Shown here piece after piece: positions 1 to 6,819 of a stretch of 14,047 nt of DNA (positions are counted from its first letter, which is position 1; every line of letters begins with the position of its first letter). The position numbers were made by a program, and so were the translations under genes. The stretch is taken from positions 1-14,047 of the forward strand of contig CAQWMM010000047.1 of NCBI GenBank assembly GCA_948907985.1. Direction: 5' to 3'. Below the pieces are notes generated by a model. The model saw nothing but the letters and a program-made list of their open reading frames with translations. It did not search any database and was not told the DNA's origin. The stretch comes from an uncultured Bacillota bacterium. Its GTDB lineage: Bacteria; Bacillota; Dehalobacteriia; UBA4068; UBA4997.

Positions 1-675
1 CATTGCTTGCAGTTCGTCATGCTTAACGGCCAGTTTTTCCGGATCGGTGCCTTCGCCCTGATATTGAGCAATAGCTTCGCCGTTGCTGTTAAAGATGTAG
101 GCGGTGCTGTTCTCGGTTAAACACAGATTTTTCATAATGGTGCCCAAAAAGTCGCGGTCAACGCCAAAATATACGCAGCCCACAATCTGGGTGCCGCTAC
201 GACCGCCGCTCCAAAGAGGCGCGGCAATAATTGTGGTGGTCTGACCGGTTAAGGCCGAGGTGAAAGGTTCGGTGATAGTGCTTTCTCCGCGCATGGCGTT
301 TTGGAAATATTCGCGGCTGGTGAAATCCTTGCCCTCGGTGATTTCAATGCCGTCCAAGCCGATAATATTACCGCGATCCACGTTGAATTTATCAGTCATA
401 TTTTTTAAGGTGGCTAATTTTTCTTCATTGGTGAAGTCGGCGGAACTGAGATCACGTTTCAGGCCGGCAGATTCGGCTAAGGTTAAATAGGTTTCCAACT
501 CCCAGCTGGTGCGGTTGGAAGATACCAAAGCCAGACGCTGAATATCGCTGCTTACCAGCTTGATTGAGGTGTTATAGCTGGAAACGCAGTAAAATACTGA
601 GATCAGCAGCAGTGGCGTCAACACTAAGAATAGTGTGGTAACAAAGATACGTTTGCGGACAGTTTGAAACTTCAT
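1..675 (-). CDS. dCache-domain membrane sensor, probably methyl-accepting chemotaxis protein (C-terminus missing)
   Basis: The gene runs off the left edge; 225 N-terminal residues are visible. They show a short basic N-terminus, one transmembrane segment (about residues 10-32), and an extracytoplasmic region typical of a double-Cache (dCache_1) ligand-binding domain. Typical features are a long helix with an SNRTSWELETY segment, then an IIGLDGIEITEGKDFTSREYF stretch and a TEPFTSALTGQTTTIIAAPLW stretch. Cache domains bind small ligands such as amino acids or organic acids and report to a cytoplasmic output domain. That domain lies outside the window, so chemoreceptor is the likeliest reading, but a histidine kinase or diguanylate cyclase is possible. 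The ATG at 675 was chosen because GGAG lies about 7 nt upstream. The gene has its own promoter at 848-876, so it is not simply the tail of the ABC transporter operon. Confidence 0.75.
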   Translation of the reverse strand, partial: MKFQTVRKRIFVTTLFLVLTPLLLISVFYCVSSYNTSIKLVSSDIQRLALVSSNRTSWELETYLTLAESAGLKRDLSSADFTNEEKLATLKNMTDKFNVDRGNIIGLDGIEITEGKDFTSREYFQNAMRGESTITEPFTSALTGQTTTIIAAPLWSGGRSGTQIVGCVYFGVDRDFLGTIMKNLCLTENSTAYIFNSNGEAIAQYQGEGTDPEKLAVKHDELQAM

Positions 676-680
676 ACTGA

Positions 681-709
681 TCACTCCAATATAATTTTTT
701 GCGGAGTAA
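681..709 (-). promoter_or_regulatory. Leader hairpin that could hide the ribosome binding site of the sensor gene
   Basis: Read on the minus strand, TTACTCC (709-703) can pair with GGAGTGA (687-681), with one G-U pair and a 15-nt A/T-rich loop. The 3' arm contains the Shine-Dalgarno sequence of the gene starting at 675. The leader from the predicted start near 841 is about 165 nt long and also carries the 9-bp direct repeat AGATCAAGT at 802-810 and 714-722. I do not recognise a known riboswitch here, and the stem is short. Confidence 0.3.
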
Positions 710-847
710 ACGGACTTGATCTGGCAACGTCAAAACAGGGAAAGAAACCAAAATCAGCCCTCGCACATAAATTAATATTGTGTTGGGGGACAGACTACGA
801 AACTTGATCTTGTCAGAAAGTGCACATTTTTCCTCTACTATATAGAA

Positions 848-876
848 ATTATAACAAAACGGTCGATAAAAGTCAA
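848..876 (-). promoter_or_regulatory. Sigma-A type promoter of the dCache sensor gene
   Basis: On the minus strand, TTGACT (876-871) and TATAAT (853-848) are separated by exactly 17 nt. A TGT just before the -10 box gives an extended -10. It lies just downstream of the permease stop codon, so the sensor can be transcribed independently. It is a housekeeping-type promoter, not the flagellar sigma-28 type often used for chemoreceptors. I see no clear intrinsic terminator for the transporter between 877 and 899. Confidence 0.8.
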
Positions 877-899
877 TGGAAAATAGATTAATTCTTGAT

Positions 900-2552
900 T
901 TACATGGTAACGTCTTTGCTGCCGGAAACTTTAAAGAAGATTAGCAGCGAGATTACGGTGGTAATCGTCAGAATGGTGGCCAGCGCGGCGGCTGTGCCAT
1001 AACTGGCGCGGATAACCTCGTTATAAATGGCCACCGACATGGTGCGGGTTTTGGCCGTATACAGCATAACGGAGGAACTTAACTCATTAATCAGCGTAAT
1101 CCAACTGAGGATTGCGCCGGAAGCCACGCCGGGCAGCATCATCTTGGCTGTAACCTTAAAAAATGCCTTGGGCTGTGAATCGCCTAAGCTGATAGCGGCC
1201 TCTTCCATACTGGGGCTGATTTGATACAGAATACCAGAACTGGAACGCAGCGTGTAGGCCATACGGCGGATGACCAGCGTAATCACCAGAATTATAGAGG
1301 TGCCGGCCAGCATCATTGGCGGGTGGTTGAAAGCAATCAGCAGGGTGATACCAAGCACGGAGCCGGGTACAATATAGGGGAACATCGCGATAGTATCAAT
1401 CAGATTGGTTAACCAGTTTTTACGGCGTACTGCCAGATAGGCGATAAACATGCCCAAAATAACGATAATGGCAATGGCCACCAGGCAGTATATGTAGGTG
1501 TTGCGGATGGACTGGATTGCGGTGGAAAATACCTTGCGGTAGCTTTCCAGCGAATAACCGTCCACAAAAACCTGTAGGTGAGTAGCCCGGAAAGAGGTGT
1601 AAATTACCATGCACTGGGGGATGATCGAAAAACCGGCCAGCAGATAAATATACAGATGAATTAAAATCCCTTTAACGCCGTGAACCTCTTTGGGCTGAAT
1701 GGGGCGCATGGAACTCATGGTGAAAGATTTGGTGTTGACATACCATTTTTGCAGCAGGAAGATGACCGCCGTTATCACAACCATGATAGTGGCCATGCAG
1801 GCCGCAAAGTTGGCCGAACCGCCGGACTCGCCGACAAATTCAGCATAAACCAGCGTAGGCATAACGCGGTAGCCCTCGCCAATCAGCGCCGGCGTGCCGA
1901 AATCGGCCATACAGTTCATAAATACCAGCAGCGCCGCCGCCACCAGGGTGGGGGTAACCAGCGGCATAATAACGGTGAAGACCTTGCGCAGGCCGCTGCA
2001 ACCCAGACTTTCCGCCGCCTCGGAGAGGGCGACGTCAATCTTCTTCAGCGCGCCGGAAACATACATATAAATAAACGGGTAAAGCTTCAGCGCAAAAACC
2101 AGCAGCATACCGCCAAAGCCGTAAATGGAGGGCGTATCAATGCCGAAACCTTTCAAAAACTGGGTAACGCTGCCGCTGCGCCCTAAAAGCAGAATCCAGG
2201 AATAAGCGCCAATGAAGTTGGGGCTCATCATGGAGATAATAAAAAGAATTTCTAGCAGGCCTTTGCCTCTGATTTTGTAAAAGGACATAAAATAGGCCAG
2301 CGGCACGCCCAAAAGAATGGCGACAACGGTTACGCAGGCGGTTAGCTTGAAAGAATTAAGCAGCGCCTCGGTGTAGTATTTTCGGGAGAAAAATTTGGTG
2401 TAGTTTTCCAGCGTCCAGACGTCCGAGCCGGTTTCTTTAAAGCCGCTTAAAAACAGGCTTAACAGAGGGTAAATTAAAAAAAGCAGAAACAGCCCGATGA
2501 TGCCGACGGTGATAATTGTCCAGAAGTCCCATTTTATTTTATTCTTCGTCAT
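900..2552 (-). CDS. ABC transporter permease, fused two-domain type (FbpB/AfuB/PhnV-like)
   Basis: This 550-residue inner-membrane permease holds two BPD_transp_1 domains in one chain, about residues 60-270 and 345-545. Each has the cytoplasmic EAA loop that docks onto the ATPase: EAAESLGCSGLRKVF near residue 178 and EEAAISLGDSQPKAFF near residue 450. Roughly 12 hydrophobic segments are visible. This fused arrangement is usual in the Fe3+, thiamine, 2-aminoethylphosphonate and hexose-phosphate importers. The ATG at 2552 lies inside the last codons of the upstream ATPase gene (14-bp overlap), with only a weak purine-rich ribosome binding site, so translation is probably coupled. It is the last gene of the transporter operon. 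The transported compound cannot be read from the permease. Confidence 0.92.
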   Translation of the reverse strand: MTKNKIKWDFWTIITVGIIGLFLLFLIYPLLSLFLSGFKETGSDVWTLENYTKFFSRKYYTEALLNSFKLTACVTVVAILLGVPLAYFMSFYKIRGKGLLEILFIISMMSPNFIGAYSWILLLGRSGSVTQFLKGFGIDTPSIYGFGGMLLVFALKLYPFIYMYVSGALKKIDVALSEAAESLGCSGLRKVFTVIMPLVTPTLVAAALLVFMNCMADFGTPALIGEGYRVMPTLVYAEFVGESGGSANFAACMATIMVVITAVIFLLQKWYVNTKSFTMSSMRPIQPKEVHGVKGILIHLYIYLLAGFSIIPQCMVIYTSFRATHLQVFVDGYSLESYRKVFSTAIQSIRNTYIYCLVAIAIIVILGMFIAYLAVRRKNWLTNLIDTIAMFPYIVPGSVLGITLLIAFNHPPMMLAGTSIILVITLVIRRMAYTLRSSSGILYQISPSMEEAAISLGDSQPKAFFKVTAKMMLPGVASGAILSWITLINELSSSVMLYTAKTRTMSVAIYNEVIRASYGTAAALATILTITTVISLLIFFKVSGSKDVTM

Positions 2553-3663
2553 ATCGTTTCACATCCCTAATCAGGCTTTGTTCCAAATCCTCGGAGAAAA
2601 CGTTAATTTTGTTGGGGTTAGGGCGCAGGCGGATTTTGCTGCCGGTGTCCAAAATCCTGTCCACATGGCCCAGATCCTGCGAGTATTCAATGCTGGGCTG
2701 GTCGTCGAGCACTACGCCGTCGCCGAAACGCAGAAAGTAGTTGGTATACTTGCCCAGAAACGTGCGGTTGATAATCTCACATTCCATGCCGTCGTCGTTC
2801 AGCGAGAACTCCTCCGGGCGAACCGAAACCACCACCTGCTGGCCGTTGAAAACCTCCGGTACCAGGTTTGTCATTTCAATGGTGTAGCCGTTGCGGAAAG
2901 CCAGCCAGGTTTGGCTGCCGGATTTCTGCACAGTGGCCCAGAACAGGTTGGAGTGGCCAATAAAGGTGGAAACAAAGGCGTTATACGGCCGGGCGTAAAT
3001 ATCCTGCGGCGAGCCAATTTGTTGAATTACGCCCAGTTTCATAACCGCAATGCGGTCGGAGATTGCCAGAGCCTCTTCCTGGTCGTGGGTTACATAAACA
3101 GTGGTGATGCCCACCTGTTTCTGCACGTCGCGGATGGCACTGCGCATTTCAATGCGCAGCTTGGCGTCCAGGTTGGAAAGCGGTTCGTCCATCAGCAACA
3201 CCTGGGGGTGGATAACAATCGCCCGGGCCAGCGCCACCCGCTGTTGCTGGCCGCCGGAAAGCCTGTCCGGCAGGCGATCCTGATATTCTTCAATACGCAC
3301 TACGCGCAGAATGTCATCCACGCGTTCTTTCATTTCCGCCTTGGGGATTTTGCGCAGTTTAAGGCCGTATTCCACATTTTGGCGCACCGTTAAATGCGGG
3401 AAGATCGCGTAGCTTTGAAACACCATGCCAATGTTGCGTTTTTGCGCCGGGATGTTGTTGATTACCTGATCGTCAAAGCTGATAGTTCCGCCCTCAATGC
3501 TGTTGAAACCGGCAATCATCCGCAGCAGCGTGGTTTTGCCGCAGCCGGAGGGCCCGAGCAGCGTAAAAAACTCGCCGTTATGGATGTTGGCGGAAAGATC
3601 CGGGATAATTGTTAAGTCGCCATACTTTTTGACGGTATGGTCGATTGTGATTGTTACGCTCAT
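2539..3663 (-). CDS. ABC transporter ATP-binding protein (FbpC/PotA-like, with TOBE domain)
   Basis: This 374-residue ATPase powers the importer. All nucleotide-binding motifs are intact: Walker A GPSGCGKTT at 37-45, Q-loop Gln83, signature LSGGQQQR at 135-142, Walker B VLLMDEP at 155-161, D-loop SNLD and switch His193 in THDQEEA. The last 130 or so residues match the length and position of the regulatory TOBE/OB region in this subfamily. The start at 3663 is preceded by GGAAGGA at good spacing. The gene follows a terminator-like hairpin (3682-3718) and overlaps the permease gene by 14 bp. The ATPase family covers Fe3+, polyamine, phosphonate and sugar importers, so the substrate must be judged from the binding protein. 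Confidence 0.93.
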   Translation of the reverse strand: MSVTITIDHTVKKYGDLTIIPDLSANIHNGEFFTLLGPSGCGKTTLLRMIAGFNSIEGGTISFDDQVINNIPAQKRNIGMVFQSYAIFPHLTVRQNVEYGLKLRKIPKAEMKERVDDILRVVRIEEYQDRLPDRLSGGQQQRVALARAIVIHPQVLLMDEPLSNLDAKLRIEMRSAIRDVQKQVGITTVYVTHDQEEALAISDRIAVMKLGVIQQIGSPQDIYARPYNAFVSTFIGHSNLFWATVQKSGSQTWLAFRNGYTIEMTNLVPEVFNGQQVVVSVRPEEFSLNDDGMECEIINRTFLGKYTNYFLRFGDGVVLDDQPSIEYSQDLGHVDRILDTGSKIRLRPNPNKINVFSEDLEQSLIRDVKRYDEE

Positions 3664-3681
3664 ATTTTATCCTTCCTTATT

Positions 3682-3718
3682 AAAAAGCAGCCCGGCAGAG
3701 CTAGTCTTGCCGAGCTGC
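3682..3718 (-). terminator. Intrinsic terminator or attenuator between receptor and ATPase genes
   Basis: On the minus strand, GCAGCTCGGCA (3718-3708) pairs with TGCCGGGCTGC (3697-3687). The 11-bp stem has one G-T pair and a 10-nt loop, and is followed by TTTTT. It lies 30 nt past the receptor stop codon and just before the ATPase ribosome binding site. No promoter is obvious between it and the ATPase gene. It therefore probably acts as a partial terminator that leaves more receptor mRNA than ATPase/permease mRNA, as in many importer operons. Confidence 0.8.
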
Positions 3719-3748
3719 CATTTATTATTGCGTTATTTTGGTCAGCGG

Positions 3749-4801
3749 TTATTGGGTGAAAATATCCTTAAATTTATCCAGCCATTCAGATTTATGTGCC
3801 GCCGTGTCGGATTCGTCGTCGGTAATTACATTAATCTGATCCATCGGCACCATTGCGTCGCCAGCGGGAACGTCGGTGCGGATAGTTCTTCTGTACTGGG
3901 TGTTGTTCATCATTTCCTGGATTTCCTGACTGGTCAGCCAGTCAACAAAAGCCTGGGCGTTTTCCTCGTTCGGGCAGCCCTTGATGATGTAAACGCCGTC
4001 GCCGCGGAAGATTACGCCCTCTTCCATATAAACGGTTTTAACCGGAGCGCCTGCGCCAACATACTGTGCGGAACCCTGTTCAAAGGTTAAACCTACGGTG
4101 TATTCGCCGTCGGCTACGCCTTTATATACTGCGGAGGAACCGGAAAGCAGCTTGCCGTCTAACTGCTCGCAGAATTTGGCTACATAATCCCAGCCAGCTT
4201 CGGTGTCGCCGCCGCCCATGGCATAGAGCATGTTCACCAGATGTTCAAAGGCGGAAGAAGAGGCGGCCGGATCGCAGAAAGCAATTTTGCCTTTCAGTTC
4301 GGGATTCAGCAGGTCTTCATAGCCGTTGATTTCAATATCGCCGATCAGATCGGTGTTTACCATAATAACGGAGGGGATAGTGTCGAAACGGGTGAGGTTG
4401 CCCTCCACATTTTTGTATTCGTCAAAGAAGAATTCTTCATTGGCGCAGGTGTAATCAGCAAAATATTCACTGCGGTTTTTAACGGTGCCGATTGTGCCGG
4501 ACCAGAGAATATCCGCCTGCGGATTATCAACCTCGGTTTCGATACGTTTCAGAGCGTCGCCGGTACCCATAGCCAGACATTCGGCATGGATGCCGGTGTC
4601 TTCTTCAAATTTGGTACACATGGAGTCAATCATGGATTGAGTCAGCGGGCTGTAAATGATTACGGTGCCTTTATCGCCTGTCTGTTGGTCGGCGCCGTTA
4701 TTGGCCTGCTGGCTGTTGTTGTTGCTGTCGCCGCCGCAGCCAGCCAGACAAGCCAGCAACAGCGTTGCGATGGATAACATCGCTAAAAGCTTTTTCTTCA
4801 T
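3749..4801 (-). CDS. ABC transporter substrate-binding lipoprotein (family 1, FbpA/AfuA/PhnS-like)
   Basis: This 350-residue receptor begins with a lipoprotein signal: basic MKKK, a hydrophobic core and lipobox LAGC ending at Cys22, then a Ser/Asn/Gln-rich linker to about residue 45. The mature part has the family's ligand-contact stretches: VIIYSPL near 47, DPAASSSA at 177-184 and SGSSAVYKGVADGEY at 220-234. The adjacent tyrosine pair and N-terminal His that bind Fe3+ in FbpA are not seen, so an organic phosphate or phosphonate ligand is at least as likely as iron. The start is ATG 4801, with AGGAGG 11 nt upstream. A TTG at 4825 is open in the same frame but would put that AGGAGG inside the gene. 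No convincing promoter lies in the 124-nt gap to deoC, so the two are probably co-transcribed. Confidence 0.88.
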   Translation of the reverse strand: MKKKLLAMLSIATLLLACLAGCGGDSNNNSQQANNGADQQTGDKGTVIIYSPLTQSMIDSMCTKFEEDTGIHAECLAMGTGDALKRIETEVDNPQADILWSGTIGTVKNRSEYFADYTCANEEFFFDEYKNVEGNLTRFDTIPSVIMVNTDLIGDIEINGYEDLLNPELKGKIAFCDPAASSSAFEHLVNMLYAMGGGDTEAGWDYVAKFCEQLDGKLLSGSSAVYKGVADGEYTVGLTFEQGSAQYVGAGAPVKTVYMEEGVIFRGDGVYIIKGCPNEENAQAFVDWLTSQEIQEMMNNTQYRRTIRTDVPAGDAMVPMDQINVITDDESDTAAHKSEWLDKFKDIFTQ

Positions 4802-4925
4802 TTTTTGTTTTTCCTCCTGTTGCAATAAAATTTTACGGTGAGCCGCCAGTCGGGAATCCAGCCGCCCAGCGTATGGTTGCCATAATTTGGGGCGAGGGGA
4901 GGGCCTGTTTGGGCCTGATAAAGTG

Positions 4926-5573
4926 TCAGTCGCTTAAAATTTTCAGCGCGGAACTGGTGCCGATACGCTCGCAGCCCTCGGCCAGAAACATTTCCAAATC
5001 CTCCCGGGTACGCACGCCGCCGGCGGCTTTCATCTTAACGCCGGCGCCGATATGCTGCTTGAACAGACGGATGTCCTCAATTTTAGCGCCGTCGGAGCCA
5101 AAGCCGGTGGAGGTTTTTATGTAGTCGGCCCCGCCATCGGTAACGCATTGGCAAAGCCTGATTTTTTCTTCTTCGGTCAGATAGCAGGTTTCAATAATCA
5201 CTTTCAGAATATGGTCGCCGGCGGCCTTTTTAAGAGCCCTGATTTCCGCTGTTACCAGGTCGAAGTCCCCGTTTTTGACGTCGCCCAGATTTATCACCAT
5301 ATCCACTTCGCCCGCGCCGTCGGCAATGGCCTGTTCGGTTTCAAAAACTTTAACGGGGGTAGTTTGATAGCCCAGCGGGAAACCGATCACGGTGCAGATA
5401 TTCAGCTGATCGCCGAAGGTTTCGGCAATCCGTTTGATATAGGCCGGCGGCACGCAGACCGAGGCCGTTTGTTTAGCGATAGCCTCTTCGCACAGAGCTT
5501 TGATCTCCGGCCAGCTGGAAACCGCTTTCAGCTGGGTGTGGTCAATATGGCGCAAAATTTCCTGATTAGTCAT
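4926..5573 (-). CDS. deoC: Deoxyribose-phosphate aldolase
   Basis: This cytoplasmic class I aldolase splits 2-deoxyribose 5-phosphate into glyceraldehyde 3-phosphate and acetaldehyde in deoxynucleoside breakdown. The 215-residue length is normal for the short bacterial form. Active-site residues are present: Asp91 in VDMVINLG, Schiff-base Lys153 in YIKTSTGF and Lys182 in KMKAAGGVRT. The opening IDHTQLK is also typical. The ATG at 5573 follows GGAG by 11 nt; spacing is slightly long but no better start exists. A good promoter lies at 5661-5689. No other deoxynucleoside genes (deoA, deoB, deoD, cdd) are present; instead an importer operon follows on the same strand. I could not identify a terminator after deoC. 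Confidence 0.96.
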   Translation of the reverse strand: MTNQEILRHIDHTQLKAVSSWPEIKALCEEAIAKQTASVCVPPAYIKRIAETFGDQLNICTVIGFPLGYQTTPVKVFETEQAIADGAGEVDMVINLGDVKNGDFDLVTAEIRALKKAAGDHILKVIIETCYLTEEEKIRLCQCVTDGGADYIKTSTGFGSDGAKIEDIRLFKQHIGAGVKMKAAGGVRTREDLEMFLAEGCERIGTSSALKILSD

Positions 5574-5660
5574 AACTTTTTCATCTCCACATTACAATAA
5601 TTTTTGCAGAAAGTATTGTAAAGTTTTTTGTATCTTGTATAATTAATTCCAACTAGCTAT

Positions 5661-5689
5661 ATTTTAACCAATTTTTCCGCTTATGTCAA
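5661..5689 (-). promoter_or_regulatory. Sigma-A type promoter of deoC (and probably the importer)
   Basis: On the minus strand, TTGACA (5689-5684) and TAAAAT (5666-5661) are 17 nt apart. The -35 box lies 8 nt after the stop codon of the Uma2-family gene. The leader to deoC would be about 80 nt and very A/T-rich. Confidence 0.75.
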
Positions 5690-5697
5690 GAATATTT

Positions 5698-6270
5698 TTA
5701 GTTAACGCGGGCAAAAACATCAACCAATTTTATCAGCAGGTCGTCATAGAGGCTGCACTTAAATTCGGTGGGGACTTCAGCGCGTTCCTCATCGGTCATT
5801 TTTTCCCAAAGCCAATCGGGGTAGAGGGTGTAAACGTCATGCAGAATCAGTTCGCCGTCCTTTAGCAGATACTGTTCGATAGATTTTTCTGCCGGGCTGA
5901 CCAGCCAGTATTCCTTAACGCCGCACCTGGCGTAAACCTCTTTTTTATAGCCGCGGTCCCGCTTGGCGGTTGAGGGAGAAAGCACCTCCACCACCAGATC
6001 CGGCGCGCCGTAAATTGCGTCATATTTTACTTTGTTCGGATCGCAGACAACGGTTACATCCGGTATGAAGTGGTCGTCTTCGGTAAGATATACGGCCATA
6101 CCGTCAATAAAGGCCTCGCATTTGCGCCCTTTGAGATGATTTTGAAAGATATTGCAAATATTATACGAAATTCTGTTATGGTTGGTGGTCGGCTGAGGCG
6201 ACATCATTACCGGATAACCGTTAATCAGTTCCTGACGGCAGTCTTCCTGATAAGCCAAGTTGGTGTTCAT
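5698..6270 (-). CDS. Uma2-family (DUF820) putative restriction-endonuclease-like protein
   Basis: This 190-residue protein has the PD-(D/E)XK-like signature of the Uma2 family: IPDVTVV near 69, APDLVVEVLSPST at 89-101 with Asp91 and Glu95, then a Lys-containing RGYKKEVYARCGVKEYW segment. The family is predicted to be nucleases; cellular roles are mostly unknown, and copies are abundant in cyanobacteria and scattered in other phyla. ATG 6270 was chosen because AGGAG lies 7 nt upstream; a TTG two codons earlier (6276) is open but sits against the ribosome binding site. The gene is divergent from the BlaI-like operon and has its own promoter. No partner antitoxin or methylase is adjacent, so it looks like a stand-alone gene. 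Confidence 0.88.
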   Translation of the reverse strand: MNTNLAYQEDCRQELINGYPVMMSPQPTTNHNRISYNICNIFQNHLKGRKCEAFIDGMAVYLTEDDHFIPDVTVVCDPNKVKYDAIYGAPDLVVEVLSPSTAKRDRGYKKEVYARCGVKEYWLVSPAEKSIEQYLLKDGELILHDVYTLYPDWLWEKMTDEERAEVPTEFKCSLYDDLLIKLVDVFARVN

Positions 6271-6304
6271 AGGCAAGCTCCTTTTATAAAAAATCTTTAC
6301 CTAT

Positions 6305-6334
6305 ATTATATATCCGTTGCGAGTATTTAGTCAA
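6305..6334 (-). promoter_or_regulatory. Promoter of the Uma2-family gene
   Basis: On the minus strand, TTGACT (6334-6329) and TATAAT (6310-6305) are separated by 18 nt. The -35 box is about 20 bp from the -35 box of the divergent blaI-like promoter, so the two promoters sit back to back. Confidence 0.7.
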
Positions 6335-6354
6335 GACGAATTTGCGATTGAGCA

Positions 6355-6383
6355 TTGACATTTGGCCTACAGTATGTTATTAT
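6355..6383 (+). promoter_or_regulatory. Promoter of the BlaI-like/M56 operon
   Basis: TTGACA (6355-6360) and TATTAT (6378-6383) are 17 nt apart, and a TGT before the -10 gives an extended -10 element. BlaI-like operator sites overlap its spacer and follow its -10 box, as expected for autorepression. Confidence 0.75.
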
Positions 6384-6409
6384 AAATTTGGCCGACATGA
6401 TGTAGGCCA
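6363..6409 (+). promoter_or_regulatory. Paired BlaI/MecI-type operator sites
   Basis: TGGCCTACA at 6363-6371 and its exact reverse complement TGTAGGCCA at 6401-6409 flank the -10 box. The right-hand copy also forms a compact 21-bp dyad with TGGCCGACA at 6389-6397 (one mismatch, 3-nt centre). The left-hand copy is followed by GTA and TGT, giving the same ACA-N3-TGT core. TACA/TGTA half-sites are the hallmark of BlaI/MecI operators. The two sites lie between the -35 and -10 boxes and just after the -10 box, good positions for repression. Binding by the adjacent repressor is inferred. Confidence 0.65.
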
Positions 6410-6426
6410 GAAAGGAGGAGTTTTTT

Positions 6427-6819
6427 ATGCAGCCAGGAATTGTGCCGCAGGTTTCCGATTCGGAACTGGCGCTGCTGCAAATTGTCTGGGCAGAGGGTGG
6501 CCGGGCGCGTTACGCCGCGATTATGGACAGACTTTCAGCCGGCGGCAGCGGCTGGCAGAAAAACACGGTTATCACTCTGTTAAGCCGTCTGGTGGAAAAG
6601 GGGCTGCTGCGCGTCAGCAAAATTGGCCGCCGCAATGAATATATCGCCGTGGTATCTCAAGCGGAATATCAGGCGGCGCAGGCCAGGGTTTTGCTGAACA
6701 AGCTTTATGCCGGCAGCGCCAAGGGGCTGGTGGCGACGCTGATTCAGCAGGATATGTTATCCGCAGCGGATTATGAGGAACTGCGGCAGTTTTGGGCAAA
6801 GGAGCGTGAGGGCCAATGA
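6427..6819 (+). CDS. BlaI/MecI/CopY-family transcriptional repressor
   Basis: This 130-residue winged-helix protein has the family layout: SDSELALLQIVWAEG at the start of the DNA-binding domain (about 10-25), a recognition region with KNTVITLLSRLVEKGLL (about 45-61), a wing ending in RRNEYIAVV, and a C-terminal helical dimerisation segment. BlaI-type repressors are normally inactivated by proteolysis triggered by a partner M56 membrane peptidase. That partner follows immediately with a 4-bp ATGA overlap. AAAGGAGG lies 8 nt before the ATG. Paired operator sites in its own promoter point to autorepression. The target need not be beta-lactam resistance: no beta-lactamase or PBP gene is present in the window. 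Confidence 0.93.
   Translation: MQPGIVPQVSDSELALLQIVWAEGGRARYAAIMDRLSAGGSGWQKNTVITLLSRLVEKGLLRVSKIGRRNEYIAVVSQAEYQAAQARVLLNKLYAGSAKGLVATLIQQDMLSAADYEELRQFWAKEREGQ

Noticed and set aside
676..841. Cyclic-di-GMP riboswitch in the sensor leader
   Set aside because: The conserved core elements (GCAAAC, GAAA tetraloop and receptor, GGTAG-like segment) are not found.
2497..3393. Long plus-strand open frame (298 codons) opposite the ATPase gene
   Set aside because: It lies antisense to a fully conserved ABC ATPase and has no recognisable domain; it is a by-product of the codon use on the other strand.
4802..4925. Promoter or terminator between deoC and the receptor gene
   Set aside because: No TTGACA/TATAAT pair with proper spacing and no stem followed by a T-run. 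The GGCGGCT copies there are direct, not inverted, repeats.
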